64,000 nucleotides of DNA from an uncultured Pelagibacteraceae bacterium (lineage in GTDB: Bacteria; Pseudomonadota; Alphaproteobacteria; Pelagibacterales; Pelagibacteraceae), in the NCBI GenBank assembly GCA_902596205.1, contig CACJSY010000005.1, positions 1-64,000 of the forward strand, read 5' to 3'. Shown here one piece after another: positions 41,336-50,573 of the stretch (positions are counted from its first letter, which is position 1; each line of letters opens with the position of its first letter). Made by a program: the position numbers and the translations under genes. The notes beneath the pieces were generated by a model. It did not search any database, was not told where the DNA came from, and was given only the letters and a program-made list of their open reading frames with translations.

Positions 41336-42735
41336 TCTCAGCAGATTTGTCAGCAATATTTTATTTAGTCTCCGGAATACTTTTTATTCTTGCTCTTAGG
41401 GGGCTGTCATCTCCAGATACATCAAGACAAGGAAATTATTTTGGAATTGCAGGAATGATAATTGCAATTATTGTAACATTTTTATCAATTGGAAACTTTT
41501 CTACTTCGCTGGCGTATGTGATAATTTTTCTTATAATTGGTGGAGCAATTGGAGCCTTTATAGCTTTTAGAATTCCAATGACTGCAATGCCAGAATTAGT
41601 TGCAGGATTTCATAGTTTAGTTGGTTTAGCAGCTGTCTTTGTTGCTATTGCAGCTTTTCTAAACCCAGAAGCATTTGGTTTAGGATATATTGGCGATATT
41701 AAATTAGCAAGCCTTATTGAAATGTCTATTGGTGCAGCAGTAGGAGCAATAACTTTTTCTGGCTCTATAATCGCTTTTTTGAAATTGAGGGGGATAATGT
41801 CTGGTGCCCCAATCACATTTGGCGGACAACACTTTTTAAATTTAATGCTTGGTATAGGTATTTTTATTTTAATTTTTTATTTGTGCAACAGTCAGTCGTC
41901 AAATGTATTTTGGGCATTAATTTTTATCTCCTTTTTAGTTGGAGTTTTATTAATTATACCTATTGGTGGAGCAGACATGCCAGTGGTAATTTCAATGCTT
42001 AATTCGTATTCTGGTTGGGCTGCAGCAGGTATAGGTTTCACACTAGAAAATTCTGCTCTTATTATTACTGGCGCGCTAGTGGGATCTTCCGGAGCAATTC
42101 TCTCTTATATAATGTGTAAAGCTATGAACAGATCTTTTATAAGTGTAATTCTTGGTGGATTTGGTGCAGATAATGCTGCAGAAAATACAAAAGAAAAACA
42201 AGACCAAAAGCCTGTTAAAAGTGGGAATGCGGAGGATGCGGCTTTCTTAATGAAAAACGCTTCTTCAGTGATCATAGTTCCAGGTTATGGAATGGCGGTA
42301 GCACAAGCTCAACATGCATTAAGAGAAATGGTAGATAAATTAAAAAAGAATGATATTAAAGTTACATACGCCATACATCCAGTTGCTGGAAGAATGCCTG
42401 GACATATGAACGTATTGCTGGCAGAGGCGAACGTTCCTTATGATGAAGTTTTTGAATTGGAGGACATTAATAATGATTTTGCCAACTCTGATGTTGCATT
42501 TGTAATTGGAGCAAATGATGTTACAAATCCTGTTGCCAAAACAGATCCTAAAAGCCCAATATTTGGTATGCCAGTGCTTGATGTTGAAAAGTGCAAATCT
42601 GTCTTGTTTGTAAAAAGAAGTTTGTCGCCAGGATATGCCGGTATAGATAATGAGCTATTTTACAAAGATAATACCTTGATGTTATTTGCAGATGCGAAAA
42701 AAATGACAGAGGATATTGTTAAAAATCTAGATTAA
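41332..42735 (+). CDS. pntB: NAD(P) transhydrogenase subunit beta
   Basis: A 467-residue protein. About nine membrane helices cover residues 1-270, including the channel region [18 protein letters not shown] and [13 protein letters not shown]. The C-terminal NADP-binding domain III holds [21 protein letters not shown] (about 314), [21 protein letters not shown] and [19 protein letters not shown]. It overlaps pntAB by 4 bases. The complete enzyme couples proton entry to NADPH formation. Confidence 0.96.
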   Translation: MISADLSAIFYLVSGILFILALRGLSSPDTSRQGNYFGIAGMIIAIIVTFLSIGNFSTSLAYVIIFLIIGGAIGAFIAFRIPMTAMPELVAGFHSLVGLAAVFVAIAAFLNPEAFGLGYIGDIKLASLIEMSIGAAVGAITFSGSIIAFLKLRGIMSGAPITFGGQHFLNLMLGIGIFILIFYLCNSQSSNVFWALIFISFLVGVLLIIPIGGADMPVVISMLNSYSGWAAAGIGFTLENSALIITGALVGSSGAILSYIMCKAMNRSFISVILGGFGADNAAENTKEKQDQKPVKSGNAEDAAFLMKNASSVIIVPGYGMAVAQAQHALREMVDKLKKNDIKVTYAIHPVAGRMPGHMNVLLAEANVPYDEVFELEDINNDFANSDVAFVIGANDVTNPVAKTDPKSPIFGMPVLDVEKCKSVLFVKRSLSPGYAGIDNELFYKDNTLMLFADAKKMTEDIVKNLD

Positions 42736-43433
42736 TGAAAACAAAAATATTTTGTGACATAGCCGATTATAAAACAATTAAATCATTTAATAACAAGTCT
42801 TTAGTTGATGGTTTCACTACTAATCCAAGTTTGATGAGGTTAGCCGGGGCTAAAAATTATAAAGATTACTCTATTAAAATTTTGAAAATCTGTAAAAGAA
42901 AACCAATTTCTTTTGAAGTTTTTGCTGATAATTTCAAGGATATGCTTAAACAGGCTTACGAAATTAATTCTTGGGGTAAAAATGTTTATGTAAAAATACC
43001 AGTTGTTAACTCAAAGGGAGTCTTTACAGGCCCGGTAATTGAAGAATTGAGCAAAAAAGGGATAAAACTGAATATAACCGCTGTCTATACATTTAAACAA
43101 ACAAAAAAAATTTACAAAAAATTAAACAAAAAAACTAAATCTATAATATCTATATTTGCCGGCAGGATGGCTGATAAAGGCAAAGATCCAGTTCCAATAT
43201 TTAAAAAAAGTGTAAATTTAACAAAAAAAAATAAAAATATTCAAATTCTTTGGGCTAGTACAAGAGAAGCTTATAATTACATTCAAGCCAAACAATTGAA
43301 GTGCAATATTATAACCATGCCACCTAAAGTAATTAGTCAAATTGAAAGTTTTGGCAAAAGTTTTAAATCAATGACAATTGATACAGTAAAAGGATTTTTA
43401 ACAGACAGCAAGAAATCTAAATTCAAGATTTAA
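42735..43433 (+). CDS. tal: Transaldolase family protein (fructose-6-phosphate aldolase/TalC type)
   Basis: A 232-residue TIM-barrel enzyme. KIFCDIADYKTIKSF (3-17), VDGFTTNPSLMRLAG (about 24-38), ISFEVFADN, and NVYVKIPVVNSKG (about 82), where the lysine forms the Schiff base. ISIFAGRMADKGKDP and ILWASTREAYN complete the barrel. It would transfer dihydroxyacetone units in the non-oxidative pentose phosphate path with the transketolase at 52.8 kb. Its start overlaps the pntB stop by one base, and its end abuts the convergent methyltransferase gene. Confidence 0.87.
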   Translation: MKTKIFCDIADYKTIKSFNNKSLVDGFTTNPSLMRLAGAKNYKDYSIKILKICKRKPISFEVFADNFKDMLKQAYEINSWGKNVYVKIPVVNSKGVFTGPVIEELSKKGIKLNITAVYTFKQTKKIYKKLNKKTKSIISIFAGRMADKGKDPVPIFKKSVNLTKKNKNIQILWASTREAYNYIQAKQLKCNIITMPPKVISQIESFGKSFKSMTIDTVKGFLTDSKKSKFKI

Positions 43434-44492
43434 TTATTTCTTTCTTAAAAATTTACTTACAAGAGAAATTTTAAAAATTTTAAGAGAAATAAAATCAACT
43501 AATCCATAAATAAAAAATAGAGCAAATGTTCTAAAGTATCTCAAAGAGGATTTAAATAGAGTAAAGCTAATTTTTTTGAGCATCAGATTAGCGTATTTAA
43601 TTTTCAACTCATATGTGAAATTATTGATGCTATTAGGTATTTTATTTTTCGGAAAATTAAGTGATGGATTTTTTCTCTTTTTTCCACATATAATAAATAG
43701 ATTTTCTGACTCATGATTGTAATAATAATCAAACTTAATTGACTCTTTAGGCGTTTTTGTAAAACCATAATCTAAAATTTCATATCCAGCAGATTGAAAC
43801 ATTTTTGCAAAAGAAAATTCTGTAAAAGCAATTTTATGAGCTTCATCAGCTAGAGGGAAGCCGTATAAATTTGGAACTTCTGCATATAAAACTCCTTCAT
43901 CAGATAAATGATCTTTTAATTTTATTAAGTTTTCAAGAGGTTTATCTAAATGTTCCAAAACATGGACAATTGTTATCAGATCAAAGTTTTTCTCATCAAT
44001 TTCATTTTTAGAAAGATCAATTGTTTTTGAGCCTAAAAATTGAGCCATGTTTAATCCTTTTTGATCTAAATCTGCTACAAAAGAATTAATTTTATGTTTT
44101 TGACTGAAAGCATAAGGAAGGAAACCATTATATCCTCCGTAATCAAGCATTTTTAATTCTTTATTAGAAAAAATATTAGTAGACTTATTTAAAACTTTCC
44201 ATATATGAGCCCACCTTTTAAATGAAATTGCCGACCAAAAATCTATTGGAGGTAAAATTTTTTTATCATCAGATTTTGTATTAAAATGATTTTTATTATC
44301 TCTATAAGCTCCATCTGCATAAGTAATTTCATTTTCTTTGATTTTAAATTCAGATACTGATCCACAATCAAAACAAAAAAAACTTTTCCAATTTTCATTT
44401 TTAGTCAAAAACCCGAAATGTACAATTTTAAATTCTTCAATCTTTTCTGATACACAAACCCTGCAATTAAAACTTGTATTAGATTTATTCAT
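43434..44492 (-). CDS. SAM-dependent methyltransferase with N-terminal zinc-binding motif
   Basis: A 352-residue protein. Two cysteine pairs in the N-terminus, CRVCVSEK (10-17) and FFCFDCGSV (about 38), suggest a zinc ribbon like that of C-methyltransferases. MLDYGGYNGFLPYAFSQK (about 112) is the SAM loop, and LITIVHVLEHLDKPLENL (about 170) motif with HVLEH is diagnostic of class I methyltransferases. A membrane-affine C-terminal tail (about 305-352) follows. The target is unknown. It faces the transaldolase gene and is followed upstream by an oxygenase gene; the two may be a small accessory pair. Confidence 0.75.
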   Translation of the reverse strand: MNKSNTSFNCRVCVSEKIEEFKIVHFGFLTKNENWKSFFCFDCGSVSEFKIKENEITYADGAYRDNKNHFNTKSDDKKILPPIDFWSAISFKRWAHIWKVLNKSTNIFSNKELKMLDYGGYNGFLPYAFSQKHKINSFVADLDQKGLNMAQFLGSKTIDLSKNEIDEKNFDLITIVHVLEHLDKPLENLIKLKDHLSDEGVLYAEVPNLYGFPLADEAHKIAFTEFSFAKMFQSAGYEILDYGFTKTPKESIKFDYYYNHESENLFIICGKKRKNPSLNFPKNKIPNSINNFTYELKIKYANLMLKKISFTLFKSSLRYFRTFALFFIYGLVDFISLKIFKISLVSKFLRKK

Positions 44493-44498
44493 GTGTGT

Positions 44499-45344
44499 TT
44501 AATCATACAAATGAAATTCTGTAGCTAGTTTACTCCTATTTTTAATATAAGGGTTTTTTTGATTTAATAAGGTAAAGCTTCCATAAATAAAATATCTATA
44601 GTCGGAATGATTTTTCATTTCTTCTACACCATGAAAGCTTTCACTTTCGTTTAAAAAAACAATTAATTTTCCAGCTTCAGGTTTTATATTTTCAATTTTT
44701 TCGCAATTTTCTTTTTCTGGTTGAGCAATATTTTTTTTTCCATTTATTAATTTATAAATATCAAAATCACCCCCTTGATGATTATCTGATTTTGAGGGCG
44801 CATTAAGATATAAAATAAAAACTATAAGTCTATTATCGCTGTCCCTATGAATTTCTCTAGAATACCCATTACCCGCCTTCGAGTAATCGTATAGCAACTC
44901 TACAGCACTCTTATTTGGATAAAATATTTTTGAAAATTTAATCTTTCTAAAAAGATCTCTATAAATCCTGAGCAGTGAATATTTTACCAAGGTTTTAGTA
45001 GGTATTAACTTGTTTTTAGTAGAACTAATTTTTTTGTATATTTTTTGAGTATCAGTCAAGTTTTTGTAATTAAAAAAATTTACTAATGAAAATTTCTTAT
45101 CATTTAAATCGAGTTTTTTAAGACAAAATTCTAAAAATTCTGAAGAATTAATTTTTTTTTCTAAATTATTCCACTCCTCAGAATTATTTAAAAGATTATG
45201 AAATTCTTCATCAGATGAGCTAACAAATTGTCTTTGGCCATGAATTAAAGTTTTATTTTTACTAAAATTATGTATGTCAGATGCTTGAATTAATTTTTCA
45301 CATAAGTCCTTATTAATAAAATTATTTATGCTAAAATACTTCAT
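44499..45344 (-). CDS. 2-oxoglutarate/Fe(II)-dependent oxygenase (prolyl 4-hydroxylase-like)
   Basis: A 281-residue protein. REIHRDSDNRLIVFILYLN (about 160-178) supplies the HxD iron ligands. LIVFLNESESFHGVEEMKN (about 233-251) supplies the distal histidine, and YRYFIYGSFTL the arginine that binds 2-oxoglutarate. This is the double-stranded beta-helix fold of P4H-like dioxygenases. It lies 6 bases from the methyltransferase gene. The substrate is unknown; hydroxylation of a surface glycan or small metabolite is possible. Confidence 0.8.
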   Translation of the reverse strand: MKYFSINNFINKDLCEKLIQASDIHNFSKNKTLIHGQRQFVSSSDEEFHNLLNNSEEWNNLEKKINSSEFLEFCLKKLDLNDKKFSLVNFFNYKNLTDTQKIYKKISSTKNKLIPTKTLVKYSLLRIYRDLFRKIKFSKIFYPNKSAVELLYDYSKAGNGYSREIHRDSDNRLIVFILYLNAPSKSDNHQGGDFDIYKLINGKKNIAQPEKENCEKIENIKPEAGKLIVFLNESESFHGVEEMKNHSDYRYFIYGSFTLLNQKNPYIKNRSKLATEFHLYD

Positions 45345-45386
45345 AGTTGTAAAATTAAGGGTATATTCATATTTTGTAAACTTAAA

Positions 45387-47204
45387 TTACGATAGCTTAG
45401 ATTGCCTTTTTCTCTCATGAGTATCTAAAATTACTTTTCTTAACCTGCAAGACAAGGGTGTAATTTCCAGTGCTTCATCAGTATTAAGGATACTTAATTG
45501 CTCTGCAATAGCCATTTTTCTAACTGGAGTTAAAACCACGTTTTCATCAGTTCCTTGAGTTCTCATATTTGTAAGTTTCTTTCCTTTTAAAACATTTATC
45601 TCTAGATCACCACTTTTTGATGAAAGTCCTACTATCATTCCTTTATAAACTGGATCGTTATGCTTTATAAACATCTCACCTCGAGCTTGTAAATTAAAAA
45701 TTGCAAATGCTACAGCTTTCCCGTCTTCCATAGAAATTAAAGCACCGTTTCTTCTTCCTTCCATGTCTCCTGTGTATTTTCCATAAGAATGAAAAATTCT
45801 ATTTATTACACCGGTGCCCTTAGTTAAAGTTAAAAATCGACTTGTGTAACCCATAAGTCCTCGAGTTGGAGCATGGAAAATCAATCTTTTTTTTTCTTTC
45901 CCAGTATCTTTTAAGTCTATTAATTTTCCTTTTCTTCTATTCATTGAATCTATCACTTTAGACGAAAACTCTTCATCAAGATCCATAGTTATTTCTTCAA
46001 TAGGCTCAAGCTTGTTACCTTCAGTATCTTTTTTAATTAATACTTTTGGAGGGCTAACAGTCATTTCAAATCCCTCTCTTCTCATCTGGGTTAAAAGAAT
46101 TTCTAACATTAGCTCACCTCTTCCGCTTATAATGAATGAGTCCCTGTTTTCATTTTCTGCAAAACTAACGCCTACATTATTTTCAGCTTCTAAAATAAGG
46201 CGATCTCTTATTTGTGTGCTTGTAAGTTTTTTTCCTTCAGTACCAGCCAAGGGAGAGCTATTAACTGTAACTGTAATAGACATAGTAGGGGGATCTATAG
46301 GCGTAGCGTTTATAGGTTCACTAATCTCTAAATCACATATAGTGTCAGCGACGTTTGCTTTTTCAAGCCCAGCTATAATAACAATATCTCCAGCCTCTCC
46401 TTGCTCTATTGGAACTTTTTTTGTCCCTTCATATCTAAATATTTTTGTTAATCTACCTTCATCTACTTTATTACCTTCGAGATTAATTGCTTTAATTTGT
46501 TGATTAGCTTTTGCTGTACCTTGAGCAATTTTTCCAACTAAACTTCTTCCAAGAAAACTATCTGCATAGAGAAGAGTAGAAAGCATTGCAAAAGGTTTTT
46601 TCTTATCAGAAGAAGATGGTTTTACTTTTTCAATAATTAAATTAAGTAAAGGTTGTAAATTTTCTCTTGGACCATTTATTTCTTTTGATGCCCATCCAGA
46701 TCTTCCGCTAGCATATAATACTGGAAAGTCGAGTTGCTCTTCATTTGCATCGAGATTAACAAATAAATCGAATGTTTCATTGAGCACTTCATTGGCTCTT
46801 TGATCAGGTTTATCTAACTTATTTATCACTACTATAGGTTTTAAACCCTGTTTCAAGGCTTTAGATAAAACAAATTTTGTTTGAGGCATCACACCTTCAG
46901 CTGAGTCAATCAAAAGTAAGACCCCATCAGCCATATGTAAAACCCTCTCTACTTCAGCTGCAAAATCTCTGTGGCCCGGGGTGTCAATAATATTAATTCT
47001 AGAATTTTTCCAATTAATGGCTGCTGGTTTAGCTAGAATTGTAATACCTCTTTCTTTTTCTAACTCACCTGAGTCCATAATTCTCTCTTCTACGTTTTCA
47101 TTTTCTCTAAACGTTCCACTTTGCTTCATTAGACTGTCAATTAAAGTTGTTTTACCATGATCAACATGAGCAATGATTGTAATATTTCTGATAGTCTCTG
47201 TCAT
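45387..47204 (-). CDS. typA: Translational GTPase BipA/TypA
   Basis: A 605-residue ribosome-binding GTPase. IIAHVDHGKTTLIDSL (9-24) is G1, RGITILAK the switch I region, NIIDTPGHRDF (about 70) G3 and VVINKLDKPD (about 125) G4. SVSFAENENRDSFIISGRGEL and the C-terminal RKRQSKLS are typical. It acts in 50S assembly and stress adaptation. The ATG begins 2 bases after the initiator tRNA's encoded CCA, and no Shine-Dalgarno lies between; see findings. Confidence 0.96.
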   Translation of the reverse strand: MTETIRNITIIAHVDHGKTTLIDSLMKQSGTFRENENVEERIMDSGELEKERGITILAKPAAINWKNSRINIIDTPGHRDFAAEVERVLHMADGVLLLIDSAEGVMPQTKFVLSKALKQGLKPIVVINKLDKPDQRANEVLNETFDLFVNLDANEEQLDFPVLYASGRSGWASKEINGPRENLQPLLNLIIEKVKPSSSDKKKPFAMLSTLLYADSFLGRSLVGKIAQGTAKANQQIKAINLEGNKVDEGRLTKIFRYEGTKKVPIEQGEAGDIVIIAGLEKANVADTICDLEISEPINATPIDPPTMSITVTVNSSPLAGTEGKKLTSTQIRDRLILEAENNVGVSFAENENRDSFIISGRGELMLEILLTQMRREGFEMTVSPPKVLIKKDTEGNKLEPIEEITMDLDEEFSSKVIDSMNRRKGKLIDLKDTGKEKKRLIFHAPTRGLMGYTSRFLTLTKGTGVINRIFHSYGKYTGDMEGRRNGALISMEDGKAVAFAIFNLQARGEMFIKHNDPVYKGMIVGLSSKSGDLEINVLKGKKLTNMRTQGTDENVVLTPVRKMAIAEQLSILNTDEALEITPLSCRLRKVILDTHERKRQSKLS

Positions 47205-47206
47205 TT

Positions 47207-47283
<77 letters not shown>

Positions 47284-47288
47284 ATAAA

Positions 47289-47492
47289 TTATTTTTTCTT
47301 AATGTTAATTGCTTGAAGTTTATCTTTTTCTTCTTTTATATCGTATACAATTATTTGATCTTCTTTTAAAACTCTTAATTTCGAGTTTTCTAATGCTGAT
47401 ACATGCAGAAAAATATCTTTTTGTGTTTTATCGTCTGTTATAAATCCATAACCTTTTTTGGCGTTAAACCATTTTACTTTACCAGATGGCAT
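47289..47492 (-). CDS. Cold-shock domain protein (CspA family)
   Basis: The track's ATG at 47507 adds five residues. The ATG at 47492 (MPSGKVKWFNAKKGYGFITD) has GAGAGG upstream and is preferred, giving 67 residues. GKVKWFNAKKGYGFI holds RNP1 and DIFLHVSAL holds RNP2, the single-stranded RNA/DNA binding motifs. It ends 5 bases before the initiator tRNA and follows rpsU, all in one direction. It probably acts as an RNA chaperone. Confidence 0.93.
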   Translation of the reverse strand: MPSGKVKWFNAKKGYGFITDDKTQKDIFLHVSALENSKLRVLKEDQIIVYDIKEEKDKLQAINIKKK

Positions 47493-47517
47493 ATCTAATC
47501 CTCTCATTTTAATAAAT

Positions 47518-47712
47518 TTAGTACCTATTTTTTAGTTTTTGGAGTTTTTTTATTCTTTTAAGATTTTCTGTTTGAACTCTCTTTTTTTTTTCAGATGGTT
47601 TTTCGTAAGTACTTTTCATTTTCATTACTTTAAAAAACCCTTCTTTTTGAAGTTTTCTTTTAAGAACCCTAATGGCTTGTTCTACATTATTATCTTTTAC
47701 GTCTATTTTTAT
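47518..47712 (-). CDS. rpsU: 30S ribosomal protein S21 with apparent ATA start codon
   Basis: This gene is not in the ORF track because it has no ATG, GTG or TTG start. Reading in frame from the ATA at 47712 gives 64 residues: KIDVKDNNVEQAIRVLKR, then LQKEGFFKVMKMKSTYEKPS and EKKKRVQTENLKRIKKLQ, plainly S21. A strong Shine-Dalgarno GGAGG lies 5 bases before the ATA. Upstream in-frame codons (GAG GTT TTT) offer no usual start. A tiny ORF, ATG at 47735 encoding MKINRRFL, ends with a TAA that overlaps the ATA. A poly-A stretch inside the gene keeps the frame. S21 helps mRNA binding during initiation. Confidence 0.88.
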   Translation of the reverse strand: MKIDVKDNNVEQAIRVLKRKLQKEGFFKVMKMKSTYEKPSEKKKRVQTENLKRIKKLQKLKNRY

Positions 47713-47763
47713 AAAAACCTCCGGTTAATTTTCATGGTAGTTATCATCTGAAAAACTATTTGT

Positions 47764-48348
47764 CTAGAGAGAAGCTGATTGAGCTTTTTTTTCCTCTCTA
47801 ATCTTTGCTTTTTTCTCTCTTTCAACTCTTCTTTTAGCTTTATCGAGAGCTTTCTGGAAAACCTCTTGAGTGCATAATGCTAATATTACTGGATCCCGGG
47901 GTTTTAAATTAGAAAAATTCCAATAACTTCTTTTTCTGATAAGAGAAACTGTACCCTTAGTACTACCGACTAGCTTCGATATTTGGCCATCTGTTAATTC
48001 TGAAGCATTTTTACATAACCATAATATTGCATCCGGTCTATCTTGTCTTTTTGACAAAGGTGTATACTTAGGTTTTTTTCTTTCTTTAACTTCAACTTCT
48101 TCAATTTTTTTTAATAATTTTAATTTCTTTTCTGGATTTTTTGAGCAAGTTTCTATCTCTTCCCTGGATAACTGACCAGCTAATATTGGATTGTATGCTT
48201 TAATCCCTTTTGCAACATCGCCATCCGCTATGCCTTTTATCTCCAACTCATGCAAATCACAAAACTCCGCGATTTGCTTAAATGTTAATGTTGTATTTTC
48301 AACTAACCAAACAGCTGTTGCTTTTGGCATAAATGGTGTTTCTGTCAT
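47764..48348 (-). CDS. DUF1013 family protein (TrcR-like RNA polymerase-associated regulator)
   Basis: A 194-residue alphaproteobacterial protein with the family start TPFMPKATAVWLVENTTLTF (4-23). HELEIKGIADGDVAKGIKAYNP follows, and RPDAILWLCKNASELTDGQISKLVGSTKGTV (about 104-134) contains helix-turn-helix-like segments. A charged C-terminal coiled region ends the protein. In Caulobacter the DUF1013 protein TrcR associates with RNA polymerase and affects the cell cycle. A similar role is inferred. It lies between rpmE and rpsU. Confidence 0.87.
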   Translation of the reverse strand: MTETPFMPKATAVWLVENTTLTFKQIAEFCDLHELEIKGIADGDVAKGIKAYNPILAGQLSREEIETCSKNPEKKLKLLKKIEEVEVKERKKPKYTPLSKRQDRPDAILWLCKNASELTDGQISKLVGSTKGTVSLIRKRSYWNFSNLKPRDPVILALCTQEVFQKALDKAKRRVEREKKAKIREEKKAQSASL

Positions 48349-48351
48349 AAA

Positions 48352-48576
48352 TTATTTTTTTGTTCTTAAGTTGCTAAATTTTTTATTGTATTTACTAACT
48401 CTACCTTTATCTAAAACTTTTTGAGTTCCACCAGTCCAAGCGTAGTGAGATTTTGGATCAATATCCAATTTTAATACATCGTTTTCTTTACCCCAGGTTG
48501 ATCGCGTAACAAACTCCGTTCCATCTGTCATTACAACTTTTATTTTGTGGTAATTAGGGTGTATATTTTTTTTCAT
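48352..48576 (-). CDS. rpmE: 50S ribosomal protein L31
   Basis: A 74-residue protein: [21 protein letters not shown] (2-22), then [25 protein letters not shown], the L31 pattern. It lacks the CxxC pair of zinc-binding L31, so it is the C-minus form. It is 3 bases from the DUF1013 gene in a translation-related cluster. Confidence 0.94.
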   Translation of the reverse strand: MKKNIHPNYHKIKVVMTDGTEFVTRSTWGKENDVLKLDIDPKSHYAWTGGTQKVLDKGRVSKYNKKFSNLRTKK

Positions 48577-48604
48577 CTGAAGTTTTTTATATTAATAACA
48601 GTTT

Positions 48605-49405
48605 TTACTCAATATCTTTTTTATTTATGAATTCTTTTAATTTTTCGTATAAATTTGAATTTGTAGCTAAAATATTCTTTTTTAATGGCAGGTTTTGATC
48701 TTCCTCAAAATAATCAACAAACCCCCCTGCTTCTTTTACGATTATTATCCCAGCTGCGATGTCCCAATAATTTAACTCCCTTTGCCAATATCCGTCAAAT
48801 CTACCACAAGCTACATATGACATATCTAAAGCCGCACTTCCGAATTTTCTAACGTTTGAAACTTTTTTAGAAATATTTGCATATTCTTCAAAAATTTTAT
48901 CTTTTATCTTACTCGCTGCTTTAGGGCCGCCTGTTACAAGTAAAGCGTTTTGAATTAATTTTTTGTTTGAAACTCTTATTCTTGAATTATTTAAAAATGC
49001 CCCGTTACCTTTTTCTGCGCAAAACATCTCATTCATGATAGGATTAAATATCACTCCGCTTTTAATTTCTCCATCTTCCTCGTATCCAATAGAAATTGCA
49101 AATTGAGGAATACCATTTAAAAAATTCAATGTTCCATCTATAGGATCAATTATCCATCTTTGTTTTAAATTTGATTTATTTATTATCCCAGTTTCTTCTG
49201 TTATTATTCCGTATTCAGGGTGTGCTTTTTGTAATTCATCGATTAAAATTTTTTCAGTTCGCCTGTCAGCTGACGTGACAAAATCTCCAGGACCTTTAGT
49301 TGAGACTTGTAAATTTTCAATTTCTCCGAAATCTCGAATTAAAGACCTTGAAGCCTTCATACACGCTTTAGTCATCAGATTTATTTGAGGAGAATTCAAC
49401 CTCAT
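48605..49405 (-). CDS. suhB: Inositol monophosphatase family protein (SuhB)
   Basis: A 266-residue Mg-dependent phosphatase. ITEETGIINKS (about 73), RWIIDPIDGTLNFLNGIPQF (about 88-107) is motif A with the metal-binding DPxDG, and LNYWDIAAGIIIVKEAGGFV (about 214) motif B. SuhB in bacteria also helps transcription antitermination of rRNA; here phosphatase activity on inositol-1-phosphate or a similar substrate is the family role. It overlaps the efp end by one base. Confidence 0.92.
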   Translation of the reverse strand: MRLNSPQINLMTKACMKASRSLIRDFGEIENLQVSTKGPGDFVTSADRRTEKILIDELQKAHPEYGIITEETGIINKSNLKQRWIIDPIDGTLNFLNGIPQFAISIGYEEDGEIKSGVIFNPIMNEMFCAEKGNGAFLNNSRIRVSNKKLIQNALLVTGGPKAASKIKDKIFEEYANISKKVSNVRKFGSAALDMSYVACGRFDGYWQRELNYWDIAAGIIIVKEAGGFVDYFEEDQNLPLKKNILATNSNLYEKLKEFINKKDIE

Positions 49406-49968
49406 TAATTGACTCTTTTTACATATTCTAATGTTCGAGTATCGATAACAATTTTTTCTCCACTTTCAATAAATGGAGGCACATTAATTTTTATACCACA
49501 ATCTAATAAAGCAGGTTTATATGAGGAGGAAGCAGTCTGATTTTTTATTGCAGCATCAGTATTTTCAATAGTGCATTCAATATTGTTTGGCAACTCTAAT
49601 GAAATAGGTTTTTCTTCCATAAAGGAAATTGTTACTTCTAAATTTTCTTTTAAAAGTTTGTACTGCTCACCAGCTATTGATTTCGGAATTTCTACTTGTT
49701 CATAGGTTTCATTGTCCATAAAATGGCAGTTCTCACCATCTGTATATAAAAAATTAAATTTTTTTTCATCAACCTCAGCTTTTTCGATAGTCTCATTTGA
49801 CCTAAATCTCTCATTTAACTTTGTACCTTTAACAACACTCTTTAATTCGACTTGGTTGAATGCTCCCCCTTTTCCAGGCTTTACATGTTGAGTTTTTAAA
49901 ACATTCCAATAATCGTTTTTATGTTCGATTATCATGCCTGGTTTTATTTCAATAGCTGTAATTTTCAT
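49405..49968 (-). CDS. efp: Elongation factor P
   Basis: A 187-residue protein with three beta-barrel domains. HVKPGKGGAFNQVELKSVV (about 29-47) holds the lysine at the tip of domain I, which is modified in many bacteria, and the C-terminal end GEKIVIDTRTLEYVKRVN is typical. EF-P relieves ribosome stalling at proline runs. It overlaps thiE by 4 bases. Confidence 0.96.
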   Translation of the reverse strand: MKITAIEIKPGMIIEHKNDYWNVLKTQHVKPGKGGAFNQVELKSVVKGTKLNERFRSNETIEKAEVDEKKFNFLYTDGENCHFMDNETYEQVEIPKSIAGEQYKLLKENLEVTISFMEEKPISLELPNNIECTIENTDAAIKNQTASSSYKPALLDCGIKINVPPFIESGEKIVIDTRTLEYVKRVN

Positions 49969-50567
49969 TTAAACTTTCTAATTGCGAATTCTGGTTTTAA
50001 TTTTGGGTTATCCCAAATAAAACTTGATATTGCAATATATTTTGCTCCAGCTTTTATTAATTTTTTATAATTTAAGTCATTAATTCCACCTATAACAACA
50101 ATAGGTTTTTTTATATTCTTATTAGCCCATTTTAAGATGTTAAGGTTTGCTTTTTTTGCATTCGGTTTAAGTTTTGAATTAAAAAATGATCCAAAAGCAA
50201 TGTAATCTGCTTTATTTTGCTTGGCATTCTTTGCTAGAATTTTAGAGTTATGACACGTTATTCCAAGAATTTTGTTTTTGAGTTTGCTTCTAGCAATTTT
50301 AAATGATCCATCAAGCTGACCCATGTGACATCCATTTACGCCGGGTCTGCAAGCCATATTATAATTGTCATTTATAATAAATTTCACTTTATGTTTAGCT
50401 GTGATTTTTTTGATTTTGTTCATAATAGTAATAATTTTTTTCTTTTTTGTATTTTTCAATCTTAGTTGAAAATATTTTACATTTTTAAAAGATAAAACTT
50501 TGTCTAAGTCTACGTAAAAGTTAGCTTTTAATTTATTTGGTGAGATTAAATATACTAATCGCTTCAA
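49965..50567 (-). CDS. thiE: Thiamine phosphate synthase
   Basis: A 200-residue TIM barrel that would join HMP-pyrophosphate and the thiazole phosphate. YFQLRLKNT (about 33-41), FIINDNYNMA (about 63), GCHMGQLDGS (about 79), ILGITCHN (about 97), YIAFGSFFNS, PIVVIGGIND and YIAISSFIW match ThiE. It differs from classic ThiE in having GCHMGQ where GVHLGQ is usual. No other thi gene is in the window. SAR11 is known to lack HMP synthesis (thiC) and to depend on external precursor, which fits a retained thiE. Confidence 0.85.
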   Translation of the reverse strand: MKRLVYLISPNKLKANFYVDLDKVLSFKNVKYFQLRLKNTKKKKIITIMNKIKKITAKHKVKFIINDNYNMACRPGVNGCHMGQLDGSFKIARSKLKNKILGITCHNSKILAKNAKQNKADYIAFGSFFNSKLKPNAKKANLNILKWANKNIKKPIVVIGGINDLNYKKLIKAGAKYIAISSFIWDNPKLKPEFAIRKFK

Positions 50568-50573
50568 TGTTTT

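Noticed and set aside
46012-46503. Plus-strand ORF of 163 residues
   Set aside because: It is antisense to bipA and has no recognisable domain.
47581-47600. Possible frameshift at the poly-A run inside rpsU
   Set aside because: Counting ten A's keeps the frame through KKKRVQTENLKR to the stop, so the gene is intact.
47539-47751. Plus-strand ORF of 70 residues in the track
   Set aside because: It is the antisense shadow of rpsU (47518-47712, minus), which matches S21 clearly.
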